A stretch of DNA of 5,086 nucleotides from an uncultured bacterium (lineage in GTDB: Bacteria; Cyanobacteriota; Vampirovibrionia; Gastranaerophilales; Gastranaerophilaceae), in assembly GCA_900554095.1 (NCBI GenBank), contig USGC01000140.1, forward strand, positions 1 through 5,086, in the 5' to 3' direction. A model generated the notes under the pieces. It did no database searches. It was not told where the DNA came from and was given only the letters and a program-made list of their open reading frames with translations. The position numbers were made by a program, and so were the translations under genes. This document shows positions 1 to 5,046 of the stretch, piece by piece. Every line of letters begins with the position of its first letter. Positions within the stretch are counted from its first letter, which is position 1.

Positions 1-335
1 GCTATCCCCCTTATTATCAGTTCTGTTATGGAAAAGAAAAGGAAACGACAAAAAACCAGCTTCTGCGTGGAGAAAAATTAACAGAAGTCCTAAAGCAGCC
101 TCAATACAATCCACTATCAGTCGCAGAGCAGGTGTCAATATTGTTTGCTGCAAACGAAGGAATACTTGATGATATTCCAAATACTGACATTGCTAAATTT
201 AAAAAAGAATGGTTTATCCACTTAAATGCAAATCTGAAAGACTTAGCCGCTAACTTGAATGATGGAAGCGCACTTTCTGATGAAGACAAAGCTCAATTAA
301 AGCAAAGTCTTATTGAATTTAAGAAAACATTCTAA
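1..335 (+). CDS. atpA: F1 ATP synthase subunit alpha, C-terminal fragment (5' truncated)
   Basis: Alpha subunit of the F1 catalytic head of the ATP synthase, at the cytoplasmic face of the membrane. Only the last 110 codons are present, read in the frame that begins at base 3 and ending with TAA at 333-335. The C-terminal helical domain is recognisable: the motif LLRGEKLTEVLKQPQY (bases 60-107) matches the family pattern RG-x2-LTE-[LV]-LKQPQY, followed by EQV-x4-A-x-NEG-x-LDD-[VI]-P and the usual ending IEFKKTF. The catalytic and nucleotide-binding parts lie outside the window. It is the upstream partner of the gamma gene, 26 bases away on the same strand, and the two are surely cotranscribed. 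The first 15 or so codons (YPPYYQFCYGKEKE) fit the family poorly, so the terminal bases may contain an error. Family identity is firm; the exact sequence of the first 45 bases is doubtful. Confidence 0.95.
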   Translation, partial: YPPYYQFCYGKEKETTKNQLLRGEKLTEVLKQPQYNPLSVAEQVSILFAANEGILDDIPNTDIAKFKKEWFIHLNANLKDLAANLNDGSALSDEDKAQLKQSLIEFKKTF

Positions 336-350
336 ATCCAAACCAACTCC

Positions 351-355
351 GAAGG
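351..355 (+). promoter_or_regulatory. Ribosome binding site of the gamma gene
   Basis: GAAGG lies six bases before the ATG at 362, inside the 26-base gap after the alpha stop codon. It supports the chosen start. No promoter is apparent in the gap, so translation is probably from the atp operon mRNA. Confidence 0.6.
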
Positions 356-361
356 TAAATC

Positions 362-1294
362 ATGGCAAATTTAAAAGATATCAAAAACAGAATACAAAGT
401 GTTAAAAGTACTCAGAAAATAACAAGGGCAATGAAAATGGTGGCCGCGGCGAAAGTGAAAAAAGCCGAAAATACTGTTAAAATGTCCCGTCCATTCACGG
501 CAGAGCTCAATACTATGTTTAAAAAGCTTCTTAACTCTGTTGGTAGTTATTCTGTAAGCACATTAAAGATTAAATCTGCGATTGATAATTACCCCGCGCT
601 TTTGCAGGTTAGAGAAACAAAGACAGCTGGGCTGTTAGTTATAACATCCAATAAGGGGCTAGCCGGTGCTTACAATGCAAACATCATCCGCAAAACAATT
701 AAAACAGTCGAAGAATATAATTCAAAAGGAATTAAAACAATCCTTTTTATTGTAGGACAAAAAGGTGTAAGCACGCTTAAAAGAAAATGCGCTAAATTAA
801 ATTGCGAAGTGGCCAAGACATATCTTGCTGTTGCTAATAATCCTTCCGGTGAAGCCGCAAACGTAATCGTTGAAGACATGGCCGAGTATTTTGTTGACGG
901 CAGAATTGACAGGATAGAAATTATTACAACGCGTTTCAAAAACATGATGAGCTATTTTATTGAAAATTGGGAAGTTTTACCGCTAAAAGGCGTAAATGAT
1001 GATTATGAACGGCTTCATGATAATATAATTGAGCCATTAATGGAATTCACGCCGGACATGCACCATATTTTGCAAAAAGTAGTTCCAATGTACATTGCAA
1101 ATATTATTTACCAGGCCCTTCTGGAAGCACAGGCAAGCGAATTGGCTAGCCGTATGACTGCAATGTCAGCAGCTACAACTAATGCCGAAAAAATGCTTCA
1201 CGATTTGTCTGTTGAATTTAACAAAACAAGGCAATTTGCCATTACACAAGAAATCATTGAAGTCGTATCCGGCGCAAATGCTCAGATTGATTAA
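362..1294 (+). CDS. atpG: F1 ATP synthase subunit gamma (central rotor stalk)
   Basis: Gamma forms the rotating central shaft that couples proton flow through Fo to catalysis in the alpha3-beta3 head. The 310-residue protein is complete. The N-terminal helix carries the family signature (residues 1-36: NLK-x-IK-x-RIQSVKSTQKIT-x-AMKMVAAAKV). The middle Rossmann-like domain has LLVITSNKGLAGAYN (91-105). The C-terminal helix has ASELASRMTAMSAATTNA (258-275) and FNKTRQFAITQEIIEVVSGA (286-305). It is slightly longer than the roughly 287 residues of E. coli because of extra sequence around residues 58-85. The extra loop of cyanobacterial and chloroplast gamma, expected after residue 208, is absent. 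Cys143 and Cys148 lie elsewhere and are not the chloroplast redox pair. In cyanobacterial nomenclature the gene would be atpC. It is cotranscribed with atpA, and no beta gene follows. Confidence 0.97.
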   Translation: MANLKDIKNRIQSVKSTQKITRAMKMVAAAKVKKAENTVKMSRPFTAELNTMFKKLLNSVGSYSVSTLKIKSAIDNYPALLQVRETKTAGLLVITSNKGLAGAYNANIIRKTIKTVEEYNSKGIKTILFIVGQKGVSTLKRKCAKLNCEVAKTYLAVANNPSGEAANVIVEDMAEYFVDGRIDRIEIITTRFKNMMSYFIENWEVLPLKGVNDDYERLHDNIIEPLMEFTPDMHHILQKVVPMYIANIIYQALLEAQASELASRMTAMSAATTNAEKMLHDLSVEFNKTRQFAITQEIIEVVSGANAQID

Positions 1295-1302
1295 AAAGTT
1301 AA

Positions 1303-2952
1303 TTATGCAGACATATTAGAAACTGTATTTTGTTTTTTTAAAAACTCTATATTTTGGCTGCTGAGCATGCGTTCATTATCTGACATTTGAGCGCGTTTTT
1401 GGGCAAGCATTGCCTGACGCTTAGCTTCAGATTTATTTGTCATGTATATGTTTAATTTAGGAATTCCAACACCTAAGACTAAGCCAGAATATAAATATCC
1501 AGCCACCTGAGCTATGTTTAGAATACGTAAATTCTTTCTTACAGATTTGCCAAGCTCATTTGCCGGAAGCTTTTTGAGCATTTTACTGAATGATAATGCC
1601 TTTCCATTTTCAACAGCATCAATTCCTGATTTTTTCAACCCTGCCAGCAACACTTCGTCTCGGGTTTTAAGTTTAGTTTTAAAGAAATTATTCCATCCGC
1701 CGTTTTTATCTTTCAAAAGTTCTTTATTTTTGTCAAGCGCTAGCACAACGCCTTTTGCAACAAAATTACCGAGAACAAGCCAGTTCAAAAAGCCTAAAAC
1801 ATCCTTAACTACAGATTCTCGAAGCTCGTCTTTGTCCCGCGCAACCATAAACCTTGACATAATTGTCAAACCATATATAAGTTTAAATTGATTGATGGTC
1901 GGAATCATTCCTTTGAATTGAATATTCTTTAATAATCCGCCCTCTTGCATTGCAAGGCTCCCGACAATACCGCCGCCAAAAATTGCAGAGGCTAAGACTT
2001 TCATCAATTTGAAATTAGCGGAATTGTCTTTTTCACGGCCTTCAACCCCAACAAAGCCGTCGCTTCCTGTTTTTTTCTTTGTAAGGTATATATTTAAAGG
2101 TTGAATAGTCATACCCACACCGGAAGCTATTGCCATACCAGCAATTGTACGGTTTTTGTTCATTGACTTGAAGCGATTTATAAATTCATTTTTATCAAAA
2201 TCTTTCGCTGCTTTGAACGCCTTTACCACACTTTCTTCGGTAAAAGCTTTTGAAAGATTATAAACGTTTTCAATAAATGTAGACAATGAAGTTGTTGTTT
2301 CTTTTGAAGGTGCAGCAAGTTTATAATCAGACTCAGAGCCAAGAGCTTGATTAATATAGTTTACCAGATACTTTTTGGTTGAATCCGTAATTGTGCGGCT
2401 ATCAATATCTTTGCTGTTAAGAGCTGTAATTGTACGCTTAACAACATTATCAACCTGATTATTATCAAGTCTTTTTTCAATCCCATCAACAGTAGTTGAA
2501 AGATTTGAGAAAGTTTCTTTTAAAGCATCTTCCAAAGGATTTTTTGAGCCGTTATGTATTTGCTTGTGAAAAGCAGTTCCGACAATATCTACGGTTTCGT
2601 TGTCCGCAAAAATTTTATCAGCTCTTATTCCGTAATCCTTATTTAGTAATGTTGCAAAAGCAAGCCCGGCAGCAGATCCGTAAACACCAATTAAAGAGTG
2701 GTTAATTGTCCCGGCAGATTCACGGCGTCCGGTTTCAGCCCCAGCAGCCGGCCCACGGTTTACAAAATCTACGGTTGTTCTAGGAATAACCATTGAACCA
2801 AGATCTACTGCATTTGCGCCCCAAGCTTGATTTGTATCCAAAAATCTCAAAGCAGTACTAAAGGCTTCAAAACCTCCTGTAAATCTTACATTCTGTTTTT
2901 CCTTTTTGTTTTCAGTATTAATATGTTGGGGTAATGTTCCTTGAATTTTCAT
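1303..2952 (-). CDS. Unknown multi-pass membrane protein, paralogue of the upstream gene
   Basis: I do not recognise a characterised family. The 549-residue protein has a polar N-terminus with FTG at 24-26, then D-L-G-x3-IPRT (50-59) and G-x-E-x2-RRESAG (71-81). Likely membrane segments lie near residues 84-103, 268-290, 314-335, 383-406 and 478-503, with a weaker one at 356-371. No signal peptide is obvious. Residues 104-268 form a long polar, probably helical domain. The charged stretch QFKGMIPT (345-352) and SRFMVARDKDELRE (366-379) is shared almost ungapped with the neighbour, as are IQPLNIYLTKK (283-293) and the C-terminal TNK (505-507). The C-terminus (508-549) is polar, charged and rich in Gln and Met. 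The start is fixed by TAAGGAG eight bases upstream, overlapping the stop of the preceding gene, so expression is probably coupled. The gene converges on gamma with an 8-base gap. Function unknown; a membrane or envelope location is inferred from hydrophobicity only. Confidence 0.9.
   Translation of the reverse strand: MKIQGTLPQHINTENKKEKQNVRFTGGFEAFSTALRFLDTNQAWGANAVDLGSMVIPRTTVDFVNRGPAAGAETGRRESAGTINHSLIGVYGSAAGLAFATLLNKDYGIRADKIFADNETVDIVGTAFHKQIHNGSKNPLEDALKETFSNLSTTVDGIEKRLDNNQVDNVVKRTITALNSKDIDSRTITDSTKKYLVNYINQALGSESDYKLAAPSKETTTSLSTFIENVYNLSKAFTEESVVKAFKAAKDFDKNEFINRFKSMNKNRTIAGMAIASGVGMTIQPLNIYLTKKKTGSDGFVGVEGREKDNSANFKLMKVLASAIFGGGIVGSLAMQEGGLLKNIQFKGMIPTINQFKLIYGLTIMSRFMVARDKDELRESVVKDVLGFLNWLVLGNFVAKGVVLALDKNKELLKDKNGGWNNFFKTKLKTRDEVLLAGLKKSGIDAVENGKALSFSKMLKKLPANELGKSVRKNLRILNIAQVAGYLYSGLVLGVGIPKLNIYMTNKSEAKRQAMLAQKRAQMSDNERMLSSQNIEFLKKQNTVSNMSA
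1305..1339 (+). terminator. Possible weak intrinsic terminator of the atp operon
   Basis: A six-pair stem, ATGCAG (1305-1310) with CTGTAT (1323-1328, one G-U pair), encloses a 12-base loop. It is followed by a T-rich run, TTTTG then seven T (1328-1339). The position just after the gamma stop codon is right for a terminator. However, the stem is weak and lies inside the 3' end of the convergent gene, where the T-run encodes lysines and phenylalanine on the other strand. It could be chance. Confidence 0.3.
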
Positions 2953-2960
2953 TTTATTTT

Positions 2961-2966
2961 CTCCTT
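2961..2966 (-). promoter_or_regulatory. Ribosome binding site overlapping the upstream stop codon
   Basis: On the minus strand AAGGAG sits eight bases before the ATG at 2952, and its first two A residues are the last two bases of the TAA stop of the upstream gene (TAAGGAG). A ribosome finishing the first gene would release on this site, so the two proteins are likely made together in a set ratio. Confidence 0.8.
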
Positions 2967-4668
2967 ACGAATTAAAAAAAGCTTTAAACGATTGCGCTTT
3001 GGCTGCCGGAAATGCCGACGTATTAGCCGGCGCTGCCGCGGCAGCCTGTGTACCGGCGCCGCCGGAGGCTGCGTTCGTTGCTGCTGAATTTAATTTCGTA
3101 AGTCTTTCTTGTTCTTTTTTATTTGTTTGTGTTCTTGTATATAGTGGAATAAACACGCCTAAGGATATTAGCGAGAATGCCAGATTACCAAGCTGGCATA
3201 TTGAACGTAAGTTTTTAGCACTTTGTGTCGCTAATTCATCAGTTGATTTTAGAGAAGTATGCTTAGCCCAATTCCAGAATTTAGCAAAGATATTAGCATT
3301 CGGGTCTGATTTGCCGAAACGATTAATTAATTTTACCTTTCCTCCGTTAAGAGCTTCAATAAGTGATGCAATAGCTTTGGCCGCATAATCACCCAGGAAA
3401 TAAAAACTGGAGAATGTTGCGATATCACGGATTGTAGCTTCTCTAAGTTCGTTTCTATCTTCAGATGCAGCCATACGGCTTGCAAATGTAGCCGTTGAGA
3501 TTATGCGGGCTTGATCCATGGTTGGGAAAAGCCCTTTAAATTGGAATAAAGATTTCAGGCTCGGTCTGTCCATAAACATTGACAAGCCGGCAACACCTAT
3601 CATTGAACCTACTGATATAAATTTTTGTCTTAATAGTTCTGATTTTTCTTTTGGGGTTAATTCACGGTCCTCTTTTCTTTCGCTGAAATCATTATAAATC
3701 GGAGCACCTTTGCGGCCTGAAAGTTTCCTTGTAATCCATCTGTTAATAGGCTGCATTGAAATTGCAAGCGGAATAATTATTCCTAAACCGGCAATACTTT
3801 TTGCATTAACAAGTTTTTTGGCATTTTTAATATATTTATATAAATCCTCTGTTGTTTTAATGCCTTCTTGTTTAACACCGTGAAGGACTTTTGCTGTATC
3901 TTTGCAGAGTGATTCAAGGTTATTAGAGAAATACTTTTCATCCCCTGCAAATTTAATATTTTCAGAAATATGCGTGTGTTTTACAATTGTTTCATAGGCT
4001 TTTGCTGCAAGTTTTTTGTTATTATCAAATGCAGCTTTTCCCAAGTCATCAAAAGCCTGATTAACTTCAACATTGCCTTTTAAGAGGTCTTTAAACTGTT
4101 TTTCTTTATCACCGTCGATCCCGGAAAGTGAAAAAAGCATATCTCTGTAAGTATTTGTAAAGTTTTCTTTAGTTGCACCTTTAGACGCATCATAAAACTT
4201 GAAAATTTTGTCATAAGTCTCACCATTTGCCCAAGTATTAATCAAGTTAGATTTGTTAAACTGTCCCATCAAAGGCTTAAACAACCAAGCTGCACCCATG
4301 ACAATAAAACTTGGGATTAAACAATTTACGATAAGCCCAGATGACTCACGTCTGAAAGCCTCAAACCCTCCAAAGAAATTGTAATTACGCTTTTGATTTC
4401 CGTTTTCATCTAAAACAGGATTGCCATTTTCATCTATTTTCTTGGAACCGACAACCGTTTCAAAATAAGTACGAGGTAAAATAGCGGTTGAAAGATCAAG
4501 TACAGAGACGTTAACCATAGGTTTCTTTTCACATTCTTGAATTCCGCGCAAAACAAATTCCCCAAGCCCTGTAAACGCTTGCTGATGTTTTTCTACAACA
4601 GGCATCGACTTTTGTGAAGATGGGGTATTTCTTTTATCTAAACTATTTACACGAACTTTTTCTATCAT
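2965..4668 (-). CDS. Unknown multi-pass membrane protein, first gene of a paralogous pair
   Basis: Not a characterised family that I know. The 567-residue protein shares its order of motifs with the downstream gene: FTG (32-34), LDL-x4-LPRT (57-67), G-x-E-x2-RRESSG (101-111), a membrane segment (111-130), a polar variable domain (131-289), a membrane segment ending MQPINRWITRK (305-315), another at 350-366, QFKGLFPT (376-383) with SRMAASEDRNELRE (397-410), a segment at 415-438 and a last one at 489-511 followed by TNKK (515-518). Two features are its own: a loop of about 22 extra residues with a repeated DENGN unit (78-93), and an Ala-rich C-terminal tail (about 528-557) ending in FKAFFNS. 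The ATG at 4668 is the first start after the promoter, but no Shine-Dalgarno sequence precedes it, nor the next Met (residue 22). Function unknown; a membrane location is inferred from hydrophobicity. Confidence 0.9.
   Translation of the reverse strand: MIEKVRVNSLDKRNTPSSQKSMPVVEKHQQAFTGLGEFVLRGIQECEKKPMVNVSVLDLSTAILPRTYFETVVGSKKIDENGNPVLDENGNQKRNYNFFGGFEAFRRESSGLIVNCLIPSFIVMGAAWLFKPLMGQFNKSNLINTWANGETYDKIFKFYDASKGATKENFTNTYRDMLFSLSGIDGDKEKQFKDLLKGNVEVNQAFDDLGKAAFDNNKKLAAKAYETIVKHTHISENIKFAGDEKYFSNNLESLCKDTAKVLHGVKQEGIKTTEDLYKYIKNAKKLVNAKSIAGLGIIIPLAISMQPINRWITRKLSGRKGAPIYNDFSERKEDRELTPKEKSELLRQKFISVGSMIGVAGLSMFMDRPSLKSLFQFKGLFPTMDQARIISTATFASRMAASEDRNELREATIRDIATFSSFYFLGDYAAKAIASLIEALNGGKVKLINRFGKSDPNANIFAKFWNWAKHTSLKSTDELATQSAKNLRSICQLGNLAFSLISLGVFIPLYTRTQTNKKEQERLTKLNSAATNAASGGAGTQAAAAAPANTSAFPAAKAQSFKAFFNS
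2968..3087 (-). other. GC-rich low-complexity tail of the first paralogue
   Basis: The last 40 codons (residues 528-567) are rich in Ala, Gly, Ser, Pro and Asn and are much more GC-rich than the rest of the window. Five consecutive Ala residues (541-545, five of the six at 541-547 before and after a Pro) use the codons GCT GCC GCG GCA GCG, so the run is not a simple codon-slippage product. A perfect 14-base palindrome (3032-3045) falls in this run. The last residues, SFKAFFNS, are aromatic and distinct from the linker. Confidence 0.7.
4390..4437 (-). repeat. Two-copy 24-base in-frame repeat (DENGN units)
   Basis: Two adjacent 24-base units encode I-DENGN-PV and L-DENGN-QK (residues 78-93 of the first paralogue). 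They differ at several bases, so the repeat is not recent. The Asn-Gly pairs suggest tight turns. The unit sits in a loop that the second paralogue lacks. Confidence 0.75.
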
Positions 4669-4698
4669 AAAAATTGTCTGGTTTTACTTTACACACAT

Positions 4699-4707
4699 AT
4701 TATAACA
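4699..4707 (-). promoter_or_regulatory. Extended -10 promoter for the paralogue operon
   Basis: On the minus strand the sequence reads TGTTATAAT, a perfect TATAAT hexamer with an upstream TG at the extended -10 position. The best -35 at 17-base spacing is TTTTAA, which is poor and would be tolerated with an extended -10. Transcription would start near 4692, giving a leader of about 24 bases to the ATG at 4668. Confidence 0.65.
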
Positions 4708-4976
4708 ATAGCACAACTATATTAAAAGCCGGGCATAAAAAAAATTGCGCTTCGATAAACGAATATTAAAGAGATATTAAGACAAAATTTTGAATATTTT
4801 TATAAAAATTAAGGTTTTTAAAAGTTTTTTTGAATTTTTTAATTAAAAAACGCAAAATATTTAGCGAAAAATTGTCAAAAATTAAAATTTAAAGATTAAA
4901 ATTTTTTGTAAATAATTGTAACAAATACGCTTAATAAACTGGAATTCATATATTATGTATATACTTTATTGCGAAC

Positions 4977-4992
4977 CCCAAAAGAACTTGGG
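4977..4992. promoter_or_regulatory. Small inverted repeat upstream of the rightward promoter
   Basis: CCCAA (4977-4981) and TTGGG (4988-4992) form a perfect five-base inverted repeat with a six-base centre, ending four bases before the -35 hexamer. It is one of the few GC-containing elements in this AT-rich stretch. It could be an operator half-site pair or chance. Confidence 0.3.
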
Positions 4993-4996
4993 CATG

Positions 4997-5024
4997 TTGA
5001 AATTGTTTAAAAAAGTGTTATAAT
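4997..5024 (+). promoter_or_regulatory. Promoter of the rightward gene
   Basis: TTGAAA (4997-5002) and TATAAT (5019-5024) are separated by 16 bases, with TG at the extended -10 position (5016-5017). This is close to the sigma-70 consensus. The start of transcription would be near 5031, just before the ribosome binding site, giving a leader of only about 16 bases. Confidence 0.75.
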
Positions 5025-5033
5025 AAAAATAAA

Positions 5034-5039
5034 AGGAGG
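5034..5039 (+). promoter_or_regulatory. Consensus ribosome binding site
   Basis: AGGAGG lies seven bases before the ATG at 5047, an ideal Shine-Dalgarno sequence and spacing. With the strong promoter just upstream it marks the start of a well-expressed gene even though little of the coding sequence is present. Confidence 0.85.
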
Positions 5040-5046
5040 AAACGAC

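Larger units (their letters stand above)
4669..5046. other. AT-rich divergent intergenic region
   Basis: No gene is visible in these 378 bases. The region carries one promoter for each flanking gene, near its two ends. Its middle (about 4780-4910) consists largely of A and T runs spaced about ten bases apart, with palindromes CAAAATTTTG (4783-4792), ATTTTTATAAAAAT (4796-4809), TTTTTTAATTAAAAAA (4835-4850) and the near-palindrome CGCAAAATATTTAGCG (4851-4866). A ten-base direct repeat, ATTAAAATTT, occurs at 4881-4890 and 4895-4904. I see no DnaA boxes, tRNA or riboswitch-like fold. Confidence 0.8.

Noticed and set aside
214..222. TTATCCACT, one base from a consensus DnaA box
   Set aside because: It is a single copy within conserved atpA coding sequence (codons for F-I-H-L), with no cluster or origin context.
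101..289. 62-codon minus-strand open frame within atpA
   Set aside because: It is antisense to a certain ATP synthase gene and has no independent support.
788..805. Cys143 and Cys148 of gamma as a chloroplast-type redox switch
   Set aside because: The chloroplast pair sits in an inserted loop after residue 200, which is absent here; these two lie in a different part of the middle domain.
670..945. 91-codon open frame antisense to the gamma gene
   Set aside because: It lies wholly inside a firmly identified gene, has no ribosome binding site of note and a peptide without recognisable features.
1514..1891. 125-codon plus-strand open frame antisense to the 549-residue protein
   Set aside because: Its Ser/Phe/Leu-rich content mirrors Lys and Glu codons on the real strand; no start signals.
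2496..2705. 69-codon plus-strand open frame inside the second paralogue
   Set aside because: It is antisense to a well-supported conserved protein, and its Lys/Gln/Arg-rich composition is a by-product of the opposite strand.
3032..3045. Perfect 14-base palindrome GCTGCCGCGGCAGC as a protein binding site or hairpin
   Set aside because: It falls within codons for a poly-Ala run, where GCN codons readily produce such symmetry; there is no promoter nearby and no T-run for termination.
2999..3388. 129-codon plus-strand open frame opposite the Ala-rich tail
   Set aside because: It is a shadow of the GC-rich tail and following codons; the real gene matches its paralogue along its length on the other strand.
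1303..4668. Toxin-antitoxin, phage holin or CRISPR-linked module
   Set aside because: Both proteins are long, homologous to each other and similar in size. There are no repeats, no nuclease motifs and no phage genes, so none of these models has positive support.
4783..4907. Replication origin in the AT-rich region
   Set aside because: It has AT-rich tracts but no DnaA boxes, and no dnaA, dnaN or other origin-linked gene is adjacent.
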